A DNA stretch of 52,016 bases from Acidobacteriota bacterium (GCA_003224145.1 QHYN01000204.1:1-52016), one strand, 5' to 3'. Counted from the stretch's first letter, positions 24,195-33,140 are shown. The notes: generated by a model not told the origin, from the sequence alone. Translations and numbers: made by a program.

Positions 24195-25694
24195 TCAATC
24201 TCTTGCGACGCCGGACCGCTTCAGAAATCCCGCGCCAGTCCTTCCAGCAGCAGCTTCAAGAACGGGCAGACTGGTGAGGACAGGGAGCTTAAGATACATC
24301 TCGACCTCCCTTTCCGTGTGTAAAGTCTTGTCCATTGCCATTAACAAATACAGGATGGTCAAACCCAACACCGCACCTCCTCCCAGGCCTCCCCCCGCGA
24401 AATTCAGCATCTTGGGGAAGGATGGGCCCGTCGGCAAGCTCGGTGGGTCCAGCACGCGAAATTGCTCACCCTCCTGCTGATGAACCAGGTCTCTTGCCAT
24501 CGCGGAATTGTCCCGCTTCTTCAACAGGTCGTTGTAAAAAGCCAGGGCACTGTCATAATTGCGCGTCAATTCTTTTAGCTGCAGCTCTACCATTGGGCTG
24601 GCCTCGATGTGGCCCTCAATCACTCGGATTTGATCCTGAATCTTCACCTGTCGCTTCCCCAGTTCAGCGTAGTTAAGTTCCTCCTGTCCTATTCTTGTGC
24701 GAAGCTGTTGAATCTGAGGAGGTTCTGTCTGTTTACGGGACTTGATTGACGAATCGTCGGCACTTGGCATTTGCTCAATCTTCTTTTCGAGCTCAGCAAT
24801 CTCATTTTGCAGCTTTGCCACATCTGGATGGTCTTCCGTGTAGCGTGATTTGAGAACTGTCAATTGCTCCTGCCGAGTCCGCAGTTGTTCCTCGAGGGTT
24901 TCGGCGCTCTGCGCCGCCGTTTGGGAGGCCTTCCAACTTGCCTCCTGCTGACTCAAGAGGGTTTCATTCATTGACTTGTCCTGCTGCTCCCGAGTGAGCG
25001 CCTGGGTCGTGGCATCCAGTTCAGAATTCAGGCTCGACAAGAGACTGAGATTGCGCTGTTCTTGTTCCGGCAACAACCCCATGTATTGGCGCTTGAATTG
25101 AGCCAGCTTGGCATCCTGCTCATTTAGCTTGGTCTTCGCTTCTTCCAGTTGCTGGCCAATAAAGGAGGTGGTGCGGCTGACCTGCTGTTCCAACGATCGT
25201 GCATTTTGTTCCATGAACATCGAGGTGATTTCCGTGCAAATCTGCTGCGCGATTTGCGCATCGTTGAACGATACGTTCACAGAAAACCCGGGCAAATTTC
25301 GATCCTGAGTGCCGGGCATCGCTTCAAGGGCAGAAATCACAATCGCTTTTCGCAAGCGTTCAATCAAATCTTCCATGGGGAGCTTGGCTCGGTCATTGGC
25401 GTAAAGGTTGAATCTTTCGATGATTGGCTCTAGTCGGGTCCGGCTCAGAATCTGTTCCTTCATCGAGGCGAGGCGCTGGCTCAAATCCTCGGTCACGACA
25501 GGCTTCACGTACTCCTCTGGGACGGTCGGCCTCGCCACGAGCACAAGTGTCTGGGACGTATACAGCTTCGGAAGCTGCGTCGCCACCAAGATGCTGAGAA
25601 TCCCGCAGCCCAAAGCGCAGGCCGGAAGGATCCACCAGTGCTTGCGCAGCACTCTTTTTACATCCGCAGTACTGAATTCGCCGTTCCGAACCAT
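24195..25694 (-). CDS. Wzz/GumC-like chain-length determinant protein
   Basis: The 499-residue protein has two membrane segments: one near residues 20-40 (HWWILPACALGCGILSILVA) and one near 435-460 (NFAGGGLGGGAVLGLTILY). Between them lies a long periplasmic domain rich in Gln, Glu, Lys and Leu heptads (about 170-340), a coiled coil. The N-terminal Wzz motif LYTSQTLVLVARP and the Pro-rich segment before the second membrane helix (LDPPSLPTGPSFPKML) are typical. It sets chain length and activates the BY-kinase encoded next. GGAGAG about 8 nt before the ATG supports the start, and a sigma-54-type promoter lies 50-65 bp upstream. Confidence 0.93.
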   Translation of the reverse strand: MVRNGEFSTADVKRVLRKHWWILPACALGCGILSILVATQLPKLYTSQTLVLVARPTVPEEYVKPVVTEDLSQRLASMKEQILSRTRLEPIIERFNLYANDRAKLPMEDLIERLRKAIVISALEAMPGTQDRNLPGFSVNVSFNDAQIAQQICTEITSMFMEQNARSLEQQVSRTTSFIGQQLEEAKTKLNEQDAKLAQFKRQYMGLLPEQEQRNLSLLSSLNSELDATTQALTREQQDKSMNETLLSQQEASWKASQTAAQSAETLEEQLRTRQEQLTVLKSRYTEDHPDVAKLQNEIAELEKKIEQMPSADDSSIKSRKQTEPPQIQQLRTRIGQEELNYAELGKRQVKIQDQIRVIEGHIEASPMVELQLKELTRNYDSALAFYNDLLKKRDNSAMARDLVHQQEGEQFRVLDPPSLPTGPSFPKMLNFAGGGLGGGAVLGLTILYLLMAMDKTLHTEREVEMYLKLPVLTSLPVLEAAAGRTGAGFLKRSGVARD

Positions 25695-25742
25695 ACATTT
25701 CTCTCCGCGAGAGACAGCTCAGACTGTCCCATCGCAGGGGGG

Positions 25743-25758
25743 AGCACGCAACATGCCA
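25743..25758 (-). promoter_or_regulatory. Predicted sigma-54 promoter of the Wzz/BY-kinase operon
   Basis: The minus strand reads TGGCATGTTGCGTGCT: the -24 box TGGCA and the -12 box TGCT are 12 bp apart, with one mismatch in the TTGC part. The start point would be near 25732, 38 nt before the ATG. Confidence 0.55.
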
Positions 25759-25829
25759 CCGCCCTCCCAACCGAAGAAAAGGCGAATGAAGGATAACATG
25801 CTTTTTAATCAATACTTTACGGCCCCATC

Positions 25830-25849
25830 ACCTCTCCCCCAAGAGAGGT
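25830..25849. other. Perfect stem-loop in the Wzz/TPR intergenic region
   Basis: ACCTCTC and GAGAGGT form a perfect 7-bp stem around CCCCAA. It lies in the 370-bp gap between the divergent Wzz and TPR genes, about 100 bp upstream of the Wzz start point. The rest of the gap (25850-26085) is AT-rich and shows no convincing gene. Confidence 0.35.
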
Positions 25850-26085
25850 AACCTTGCCCAGCTTTCGATGAACTTGAAAAGTGGAACTTTTGTATCCAGA
25901 ATATCCCTAAATTTGGCCATGAACCCTCATCTTTTCGGGGATGGGCAAATCAAGAACGCTCAGTCGGAAGAGAATGCACTTCCGGGTCGAGCTTATAGTC
26001 TTTTGTTTCATAAGCTTAGGATTTCCGTTTTTGATCTCCACTCGATGCTTTCTCGGATGTAGAATTGCTTTCCAGGCATCCTGTC

Positions 26086-28410
26086 ATGGGAAAACTTTGC
26101 AAGCAGGGCGCCTCAGTGCCCTCTACATTCGCGCGGCGCGCGGTTTTGTTGTTCGGGATCACCCTGCAGGTCTGTATTTTACTGGCTGGCTGCCTACGCG
26201 ACCGCAACGTACGAAAACAGAGGTTTCTGGCCGAGGGGGATCGATATGCCGCTCAAGAAAAATATCCTGAAGCCTTGCTGACCTACGGTCGCGCTCTCCA
26301 GATTGATCCCAAAGCGGGCGATGTCCACTACAAGATCGCAAAGTGTCACCTTAAGCTGTCGAATTGGGCATCGGCCTATGGAGAATTGCAGCGCACGATT
26401 GAACTTGAACCCCAAAACTGGAATGCCCAGTTGGATCTAGGCCAGTTGTATCTGGCTGGGGGCAAAGCATCGGATGCAAAAGACCAAGCTCTCACGATCC
26501 TGAGGAGCAATCCCACGGATCTTGGGGCCCAGATCCTCCTGGCAAACGCTGACGCGCAGTTGGGCAACCTACAGGACGCGCTGTTGGAAGCAAAGAACGC
26601 AGTTAGCGCATCCCCCAACAATCCGGACCCCTATGTGAACCTTGCAAGGATTCAGCAGAAAGCTTCGGCCTACGGAGACGCAGAAGCAAATTTGATGAAG
26701 GCCAGAAAGTTATCTTCTGACTCTATTGCCCCGGCAATGGCTCTAGGAGAGCTTTATTCGGCGCAGAAACGTTGGGCAGATGGCGAGGCGGCTTTTCGGA
26801 CAGCGATTTCGATCGCCCCGAAGAATCCTGCCCCCCGGGGTGCTCTAGCATCAATGTATATCGCCCAAGGCCAGAATGACTTGGCCGAAGGAGTTCTGAG
26901 GGAGGCAAAAACACAGTTGAGCGGTGACCCTATCGCCTACAGATTATTGGGAGATTTCTACCTATTCCAAGGAGATAGCGCAAAAGCGCTCACAGAGTTC
27001 GCCTCACTTTTGAAGGATCATCCGGCTGACCTCAGAGTCCGCAAGTCCTATATCCAATTGCTAATCTTGTCTCATCGAACTGACGAAGCAACGAGATTGA
27101 CGGACGAAATTCTGAAAAGATCGCCTCAGGATAGCGACGGACTCATCCTGAAAGGCCAAATTTTACTTCAAACCGGCAAATCCGACGACGCCCTCCACAC
27201 TCTGGAGCAGGGGGTCAAGGAGAATCCCGCGAATGCGGTTGGGCATTACCATCTCGGGATGGCCTTCTTTTCCAAAGGAAATGTGAATCAGGCAGAGGGT
27301 GAGTGGAGGGCAGCCGTGCAGCTGCGCCCGGATCTGACGGACGCTTGGATTGCCTTGGGCAAGAGTGCTACCGACCGTCGCGACTGGAGCGATCTCGAGA
27401 CGATAGGCGTGCAACTGATGAAAGTTGCTCCGAACACTCCGGGCGGTTATCTTTTCCACGCAACTGCGCGGGTGAATCGGGGTGATGCAGCCGGCGCGGA
27501 AGCCGATTTGAAACAGCTGATTCAGGTTTTCCCACAGAGTCCGTTGGGTTATGCCAAGTTCGGGCAACTTCGCGCATTAACCAAGCGTTGGAACGAAGCG
27601 GAAACCCTCTATCGGGAGGCCCTGAATCGTTCGCCAAATTTCCTCGATGCAATCCAGGGAATGGTCGACCTCGATTTTCAACGTGGAAAGCCGGGGGACG
27701 CGCTTCAATTCATTCAAGGGAAGATTAATCAAGATCCGAATAACGCCGCACTCTACCTCCTGCAGGGTCAATCGTTCCTGCGGGTCAAGCAGCCCGCCGA
27801 TGCAAAGCAGTCCTTTTCGCGCTGTATCGAGCTCGACAAGCAGAATCTGACCGCCTTCATTCAACTTGCGCAGGTGGAGCAGAGCCTCGGTAATGTGGCG
27901 GAAACAATCGCAAACTACCGGCATGCCATCGCCCTTGCCCCGAATCGCGCGGGACTATATACGATGTTGGGGGTCTTCTACGCAGGTCAGGGTAACTGGC
28001 AGGAAGCCCAAACACTCTATCAGCGGGCCGTGGCGATCCAGCCGGACGAAGCTCTTGCGGCGAATAACCTGGCGTATCTCATGCTTGAGCATGGCGGCAA
28101 TGTGACCGTGGCTCTGACGCTGGCCCAGGCGGCCCGCCGAGGGTTTCCAAATGTTCCGAACTCCGCGGACACACTGGGGTGGGCCTATTATCAGAATTCA
28201 GCTTATTCCCTGGCGGCGCCGTTGCTGGAGGAAGCCGTAAAAGGCGCGCCTTCCAACGCCACGTATCGTTATCACCTGGGAATGGCCTACCAGAAGTTGA
28301 GTGACGTTAAGCGGGCGCGAATTGAGTTCGAGAAATCGATTCGTATCGCCCCGAATACTCCTACGGCTGAAAAGGCTTCACAAGCCCTGGGCGAGCTTTC
28401 GAGCAACTGA
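26086..28410 (+). CDS. TPR-repeat lipoprotein, PEP-CTERM-system (PrsT-like)
   Basis: The start at 26086 (ATG) is preferred to an upstream in-frame TTG at 26065. A basic N-terminus and hydrophobic stretch end in a lipobox, LLAGC, with Cys36. The remaining 740 residues are about 20 tetratricopeptide repeats, visible as W/Y-x-x-L-G-x-x-Y spacing every 34 residues, for example YPEALLTYGRALQIDPKAG and WQEAQTLYQRAVAIQPDEA. Lipid-anchored TPR scaffolds of this size are standard partners of exosortase/PEP-CTERM polysaccharide loci and probably help assemble the export machinery. The gene runs alone on the plus strand, divergent from the Wzz/kinase pair. Confidence 0.9.
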   Translation: MGKLCKQGASVPSTFARRAVLLFGITLQVCILLAGCLRDRNVRKQRFLAEGDRYAAQEKYPEALLTYGRALQIDPKAGDVHYKIAKCHLKLSNWASAYGELQRTIELEPQNWNAQLDLGQLYLAGGKASDAKDQALTILRSNPTDLGAQILLANADAQLGNLQDALLEAKNAVSASPNNPDPYVNLARIQQKASAYGDAEANLMKARKLSSDSIAPAMALGELYSAQKRWADGEAAFRTAISIAPKNPAPRGALASMYIAQGQNDLAEGVLREAKTQLSGDPIAYRLLGDFYLFQGDSAKALTEFASLLKDHPADLRVRKSYIQLLILSHRTDEATRLTDEILKRSPQDSDGLILKGQILLQTGKSDDALHTLEQGVKENPANAVGHYHLGMAFFSKGNVNQAEGEWRAAVQLRPDLTDAWIALGKSATDRRDWSDLETIGVQLMKVAPNTPGGYLFHATARVNRGDAAGAEADLKQLIQVFPQSPLGYAKFGQLRALTKRWNEAETLYREALNRSPNFLDAIQGMVDLDFQRGKPGDALQFIQGKINQDPNNAALYLLQGQSFLRVKQPADAKQSFSRCIELDKQNLTAFIQLAQVEQSLGNVAETIANYRHAIALAPNRAGLYTMLGVFYAGQGNWQEAQTLYQRAVAIQPDEALAANNLAYLMLEHGGNVTVALTLAQAARRGFPNVPNSADTLGWAYYQNSAYSLAAPLLEEAVKGAPSNATYRYHLGMAYQKLSDVKRARIEFEKSIRIAPNTPTAEKASQALGELSSN

Positions 28411-28463
28411 TCTCCCCTCAATTAGGTGAAGTTAGACTGCGAGGATAGGAATCCTGTGCGGAG

Positions 28464-29378
28464 CTAGGGGATCACTGCGGAAACTTGATTCGAGTAGGCG
28501 CTCTCCATGCCAGTGGAATCCACTGCGGTTGTCACATAGTAGTAGGTGGTGCCGTTTTGTACCGCTGTGTCTGTGTACACAAGAACTGCGACGAGGGCTG
28601 AATTAACTCTTGTGAAGCCTGTCCCGCTCACGGTGCTGCGATAAACGTTGTAACCGGTCACCACTGAGGTGCTCGCGTTCCAGGATAGCGCTACAGAGTG
28701 CGTTTGCTGGACCGTGGCGGTGAAATTCACACCGGTTTTATTTGCACCATTTACCGTCACACTCTGGCTGACCGGGCTAAACGTGTATCCGATATTGCTC
28801 GGGGTCACCGCGTAAGTTCCGTTGGCCAATCCCGGGAAAGTATAATTCCCAGAAGTGTTCGCAGTCGTCACGGCGGGGGCGGCACCACTCAGTGTGACGG
28901 TGGCTCCGCTTCCGCCCGCTGTTGGGGTAATTGTCCCGGAGATGCTAAGAGTGCCAACTTGCGCTGTCGCCGTGAAATTGACTCCTGTAACGTTAGCCCC
29001 GTTGATCGTGGCAGTCTGACTGGTCGGGGTAAACGTGTAACTCGTGTGGCTAGGAGTTACCACGTAGGTTCCGTTTGCTAATCCCGTGAAAGTATAGTTG
29101 CCAGAGCTGTTGGCTGTGGTCGCGGCGGTCGCTGCGCCGCTCAACGAGACCGTGGCCCCGTTGCCGCCCGCTGTCGGACTTATTACTCCTGAGATGGAAT
29201 ACGTTGTCGGTGCGGGAGTGGTCTGACTAGCTTGGCCGGTGACGAAGCCGGAGCATCCCGCGACAAAAGCCATCAGCCCGAGAATCGCAGCCACAAAAAG
29301 CGCTTGTCCCGCTCGAGGAACAACCCCCAGCGGGTGTGAAGAGCGGCCAAATTGGTTTCTGCTTTGGTCGCGTTTCAT
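28464..29378 (-). CDS. Surface lipoprotein with two carboxypeptidase-regulatory-like domains and an FN3-like domain
   Basis: This is a 304-residue lipoprotein: a long basic leader, a hydrophobic segment and a lipobox MAFVAGC (Cys42). Two copies of a roughly 75-residue beta-sandwich follow, each with GATVSLSGAA/GATVTLSGAA, the SGNYTFxGLANGTYxVTPS motif and GANxTGVNFTATxQ; this is the carboxypeptidase-regulatory-like (CarboxypepD_reg) pattern. The C-terminus (HSVALSWNASTSVVTGYNVYRS, TYYYVTTAVDSTG) is a fibronectin type III-like domain. The same C-terminal module ends the larger lipoprotein upstream, so the two genes are paralogous in part. No Shine-Dalgarno is visible before the ATG; a hairpin sits there instead. 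Likely role: cell-surface or matrix attachment, inferred. Confidence 0.85.
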   Translation of the reverse strand: MKRDQSRNQFGRSSHPLGVVPRAGQALFVAAILGLMAFVAGCSGFVTGQASQTTPAPTTYSISGVISPTAGGNGATVSLSGAATAATTANSSGNYTFTGLANGTYVVTPSHTSYTFTPTSQTATINGANVTGVNFTATAQVGTLSISGTITPTAGGSGATVTLSGAAPAVTTANTSGNYTFPGLANGTYAVTPSNIGYTFSPVSQSVTVNGANKTGVNFTATVQQTHSVALSWNASTSVVTGYNVYRSTVSGTGFTRVNSALVAVLVYTDTAVQNGTTYYYVTTAVDSTGMESAYSNQVSAVIP

Positions 29379-29379
29379 C

Positions 29380-29408
29380 GTCTAGGCATCTCGGGCGGCT
29401 GCCTAGAC
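29380..29408 (-). promoter_or_regulatory. Hairpin abutting the lipoprotein start codon
   Basis: GTCTAGGCA and TGCCTAGAC (9 bp, perfect) flank an 11-nt loop, and the stem ends one base before the ATG at 29378. On the transcript it would occupy the ribosome-binding position, and no purine-rich site is seen. It could repress initiation unless opened. Confidence 0.45.
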
Positions 29409-29455
29409 ATTAGGTTACGTTCATATCTGTCTCCGAGGAACTGATTAGAGGTCCA

Positions 29456-29526
29456 GATTAGGTACAGGTATGGACCCTGTCCTTCGGACGGGTAGGGCCT
29501 CGAACACCGACTTCCCCTACCTAATC
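29456..29526 (-). promoter_or_regulatory. Structured leader with mutually exclusive stems
   Basis: Three stems can be drawn. The outer 9-bp stem pairs 29456-29464 (GATTAGGTA) with 29518-29526 (TACCTAATC). An alternative perfect 7-bp stem pairs 29491-29497 with 29515-29521 and so competes for 29518-29521. Inside are small hairpins 29464-29480 and 29479-29489 (GTCC/GGAC). The competing pairings resemble a riboswitch or attenuator expression platform in the 234-nt leader of the lipoprotein gene. I could not match it to a known riboswitch class. Confidence 0.35.
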
Positions 29527-29612
29527 CTCAGATTCCTCCGCACTTACGTGATGGCTGAAGGGTGCAGGTCCGCTACGCTTCATCAATTTTCTCCGTCCCG
29601 CTAGGAGTACCC

Positions 29613-32600
29613 TTACGGTATGGCGGCCGATACTTGGTTCGAGTAAATGCTCTCATTGCCGCCGGAATCCACGGCCGATGTCACATAATAGTAGGTCGTT
29701 CCGGTCTGGACATTCGAGTCGGTGTATGTCAGGACACTGACCAGCGACGAGTTCAACTTCACGTACCCGCTGCCGCTGACCGTGCTGCGATATACGTTGT
29801 ACCCCGATACCGTCGACGTGCTCGCATTCCAAGTGAGCGCCACCGAGTGCTGTACCGGAGTTACGCCCGTTCCGAATAGGGTCACCGCTGCTGGCGATCC
29901 CGTTGCATTGCTCGCAATCGAGATAGTCCCGTTTGCAGTGCCCGCAACGGTCGGATTGAACACCACTGACAGGGTAAGGCTTTGCAAGGGCGACAGTGTC
30001 ACCGGCGCGCTTCCCCCGGTCATGGAGTACTCTGCACTCAAAGTGATTGATGAGATCGTCACGTTGGCATTACCAGTGTTGGTAATGGTGACGGTTTGCG
30101 GCGCGGAAGAAGTCCCCGTTGTTATGCTACCGAAGCTCAGGCTCGTGGGGTTAATTCCCAGTGTATAGATCGCAGCAATCCCAGAGCCGCTAAGATTGAC
30201 AGGCGTTGGTGAAGTGGGCGAATTGCTCACGATGGAAATAGTTCCAGAAACAGGGCCAACCACGGTGGGTACAAACGCCACAGTGATGGTTTTCTGCTGT
30301 CCGGCGTTCACGCTTAACGGCAGCGAGAAGCCGCTGACGCTGAAGACGGAGGCGGACACGCTTATTTGCGCGATGCTCAGCGTGGCCGTGCCCGTGTTGG
30401 TAATGATCAAGGGTTGGGAAGTGGTGGTACCAACTACGTCGTTGTTTCCAAAGTTGATCGAGGTGGGATTCACCTGAATCGCTGGCGCCGGGGCCGGATT
30501 CACCGTCAGCGTCGCTGCACTGCTCGTTGCTGTACCGGCGGTGTTCGTTACCATGACTCGGAATGTGGACCCACTATCTGCGGTTGTCGTCGCTGGGGTC
30601 GTGTAACTCGCTGCCGTCGCCCCCGCGATGTTTCCCCCGTTCTTCTGCCATTGGTAACTGAGCGGCGCGGTCCCCGTCGCCACCACCGTGAACGTCGCCG
30701 TCTGCCCCGCCGTCACCGTCTGGTTCGCCGGCTGCGTGGTGATCGTTGGCGCTACCGGTGCCGGATTCACCGTCAGCGTCGCTGCGCTGCTCGTTGCTGT
30801 ACCCGCCGTGTTCGTTACCACGACTCGGAATGTGGACCCGCTGTCTGAAGTCGTCGTCACTGGCGTCGTGTAACCACTCGACGTGGCCCCCACCATGCTC
30901 ACTCCGTTCTTCTGCCACTGGTAACTGAGCGGCGCCGTGCCCGTCGCCACCACCGTGAACGTCGCCGTCTGCCCCGCCGTCACCGTCTGATTCGCCGGCT
31001 GTGTGGTGATCGCCGGCGCCACCGCGGCTGCGTTCACCGTCAGCGTCGCTGCGTTGCTCGTTGCTGTACCCGCACTATTGCTCACCACCACCGCAAATGT
31101 CGACCCGCTATCTGCTGTTGTCGTCGCCGGCGTCGTGTAACTACTCGACGTGGCCCCCGCGAGGTTCGCTCCGTTCTTCTGCCACTGGTAACTGAGCGGC
31201 GCCGTGCCCGTCGCCACCACCGTGAACGTCGCCGTCTGCCCCGCCGTCACCGTCTGATTCGCCGGCTGCGTGGTGATCGCCGGCGCCACCGCGGCTGCGT
31301 TCACCGTCAGCGTGGCCGCCGCGCTCGTCACCGTCCCCGCCATGTTGTTCACTACCACCGCAAATGTCGACCCGCTATCTGCTGTTGTCGTCGTCGGCGT
31401 CGTGTAACCACTCGACGTGGCCCCCACCATGCTCACTCCGTTCTTCTGCCACTGGTAACTGAGCGGCGCGGTGCCCGTCGCCACCACCGTGAATGTCGCC
31501 GTCTGCCCCGCCGTCACCGTCTGGTTCGCCGGCTGCGTGGTGATCGTTGGCGCTACCGCGGCTGCGTTCACCGTCAGCGTGGCCACCGCGCTCGTCACCG
31601 TCCCCGCCATGTTGTTCACCACCACCGCAAATGTCGATCCGCTATCTGAAGTCGTCGTCGCTGGTGTCGTGTAACTGCTCGACGTGGCCCCCGCGAGGTT
31701 CCCCCCATTCTTCTGCCACTGGTAACTGAGCGGCGCGGTCCCCGTCGCCACCACCGTGAACGTCGCCGTCTGCCCCGCCGTCACCGTCTGGTTCGCCGGC
31801 TGCGTGGTGATCGCCGGCGCTACCGGTGCCGGATTCACCGTCAGCGTCGCTGCGCTGCTCGTTGCTGTACCCGCCGTGTTCGTTACCACGACTCGGAATG
31901 TGGACCCGCTATCCGCCGTCGTTGTCGCTGGTGTTGTGTAGCTCGCTGCCGTGGCCCCCGCGAGGTTCGCTCCGTTCTTCTGCCACTGGTAACTGAGCGG
32001 CGCGGTGCCTGTCGCCACCACCGTGAACGTCGCCGTCTGCCCCGCCGTCACCGTCTGATTCGCCGGCTGCGTGGTGATCGTTGGCGCTACCGGTGCCGGA
32101 TTCACCGTCAGCGTCGCTGCGCTGCTCGTTGCTGTGCCCGCACTGTTGCTCACCACCACCGCAAATGTCGACCCGCTATCTGAAGTCGTCGTCACCGGCG
32201 TCGTGTAACTACTCGACGTGGCCCCCGCGAGGTTCACCCCGTTCTTCTGCCACTGGTAACTGAGCGGCGCGGTCCCCGTCGCCACTACCGTGAATGTCGC
32301 CGTCTGCCCCGCCGTCACCGTCTGGTTCGCCGGCTGCGTGGTGATCGCCGGCGCTACCGGTGCGGGATTCGCCGTAAAGTCCACTCCTGCGACGTTCGCC
32401 CCATTAAGCGTTGTATTCTGGGTACTTGGAGTAAACGTATAACCTGCATGATTCGGAGCAACCCCGTACTTCCCATTCGGCAATCCGGCAAGCACGTAAT
32501 TGCCCGAGTTGTCTGCTGTCGTGGTCGTGGTCGCCGCCCCAGTCAGCGTCAGCGTCGCCCCGCTTCCTCCGGCTGAAGGGCTAATCGTGCCTGAAATGCT

Positions 32601-33140
32601 AAAACCAGTTGTCTTGAACCCGTTGCCACCGCGCCCGTAGTGGTTACCCTTGGAATCGGTCGAATTAACTTGGTAAGAGTAGGTCGTGCCGGCGGCCAGA
32701 CCGGAAAGCGTCACCTGGTGGCTCGTGACCATCGTTGAATCAACTGGAGTGCTGGTTCCGTAGGAGGGGGTGGTTCCATAATCGACCGATGAGCTTGCTG
32801 GGACGTTCGTTGTCCAGACGATCTGAGTGGTGTATGCCGTAATGGATGTGGCTTGTACGTTGGTAATGCTAAGAGTAGAGGGCGACGGATTGGTGCTGCT
32901 GCCACTAACCAAGCCCGCGCAACCACTCAACACGAATGGCACCAGCGCCAATACGGTCAAGAGCACACAGCCCTGCCAAGAATTCTGGAGCTCGCGAAAC
33001 CTTTTACTATGTGTTTGTGTTTGCGGAGTGGCCTGCCGACCCTTTACAAAATTTCCCCGCTGCTGTTTGTCAGAGAAAAAACCAAAAGCGTGTTCAGACG
33101 CGAAAAACTGGCGAGATGTCTGACTCTCTTTCGCTCTCAT
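29613..33140 (-). CDS. Large Ig-repeat surface lipoprotein
   Basis: The start at 33140 (MRAKESQTSRQFF) has AGAGG 5 nt upstream; the longer frame to 33299 is not needed. The 1175 residues comprise a long basic leader, lipobox FVLSGC (Cys74), an FN3-like domain (about 85-180), one carboxypeptidase-regulatory-like domain (about 180-260), seven Ig-like repeats of 89 residues, two ASH-like choice-of-anchor domains (NPTSINFGNNDV..., NPTSLSFGSITTG...) and a C-terminal FN3-like domain shared with the neighbouring lipoprotein. Each Ig repeat contains ITTQPANQTVTAGQTATFTV and PLSYQWQKNG. The protein is probably a rod-like adhesin or matrix protein on the outer membrane. The 5' part is preceded by strong stem-loops around 33306-33349. 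Confidence 0.88.
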   Translation of the reverse strand: MRAKESQTSRQFFASEHAFGFFSDKQQRGNFVKGRQATPQTQTHSKRFRELQNSWQGCVLLTVLALVPFVLSGCAGLVSGSSTNPSPSTLSITNVQATSITAYTTQIVWTTNVPASSSVDYGTTPSYGTSTPVDSTMVTSHQVTLSGLAAGTTYSYQVNSTDSKGNHYGRGGNGFKTTGFSISGTISPSAGGSGATLTLTGAATTTTTADNSGNYVLAGLPNGKYGVAPNHAGYTFTPSTQNTTLNGANVAGVDFTANPAPVAPAITTQPANQTVTAGQTATFTVVATGTAPLSYQWQKNGVNLAGATSSSYTTPVTTTSDSGSTFAVVVSNSAGTATSSAATLTVNPAPVAPTITTQPANQTVTAGQTATFTVVATGTAPLSYQWQKNGANLAGATAASYTTPATTTADSGSTFRVVVTNTAGTATSSAATLTVNPAPVAPAITTQPANQTVTAGQTATFTVVATGTAPLSYQWQKNGGNLAGATSSSYTTPATTTSDSGSTFAVVVNNMAGTVTSAVATLTVNAAAVAPTITTQPANQTVTAGQTATFTVVATGTAPLSYQWQKNGVSMVGATSSGYTTPTTTTADSGSTFAVVVNNMAGTVTSAAATLTVNAAAVAPAITTQPANQTVTAGQTATFTVVATGTAPLSYQWQKNGANLAGATSSSYTTPATTTADSGSTFAVVVSNSAGTATSNAATLTVNAAAVAPAITTQPANQTVTAGQTATFTVVATGTAPLSYQWQKNGVSMVGATSSGYTTPVTTTSDSGSTFRVVVTNTAGTATSSAATLTVNPAPVAPTITTQPANQTVTAGQTATFTVVATGTAPLSYQWQKNGGNIAGATAASYTTPATTTADSGSTFRVMVTNTAGTATSSAATLTVNPAPAPAIQVNPTSINFGNNDVVGTTTSQPLIITNTGTATLSIAQISVSASVFSVSGFSLPLSVNAGQQKTITVAFVPTVVGPVSGTISIVSNSPTSPTPVNLSGSGIAAIYTLGINPTSLSFGSITTGTSSAPQTVTITNTGNANVTISSITLSAEYSMTGGSAPVTLSPLQSLTLSVVFNPTVAGTANGTISIASNATGSPAAVTLFGTGVTPVQHSVALTWNASTSTVSGYNVYRSTVSGSGYVKLNSSLVSVLTYTDSNVQTGTTYYYVTSAVDSGGNESIYSNQVSAAIP
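30489..32357 (-). repeat. Seven tandem 267-bp repeats encoding Ig-like domains
   Basis: The period is exactly 267 bp (89 codons), recognisable by the recurring plus-strand phrase GCCGTCTGCCCCGCCGTCAC and by alternating VAPAITTQ/VAPTITTQ starts. Copies differ mainly in the segment after QWQKNG (VNLAGATSS, ANLAGATAA, GNLAGATSS, VSMVGATSS, GNIAGATAA). High DNA-level identity suggests recent amplification or gene conversion, and copy number may vary between strains. Confidence 0.92.

Noticed and set aside
29379-29612. A known c-di-GMP riboswitch in the lipoprotein leader
   Set aside because: I searched by eye for the GEMM pattern (CAAACC, GACGCAAAGCC, GGTAGC) on both strands and did not find it; the structured element differs.
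30489-32357. A CRISPR array or repeat-rich prophage region
   Set aside because: The repeats are 267 bp with continuous reading frame and Ig-like translation, not short direct repeats with spacers.
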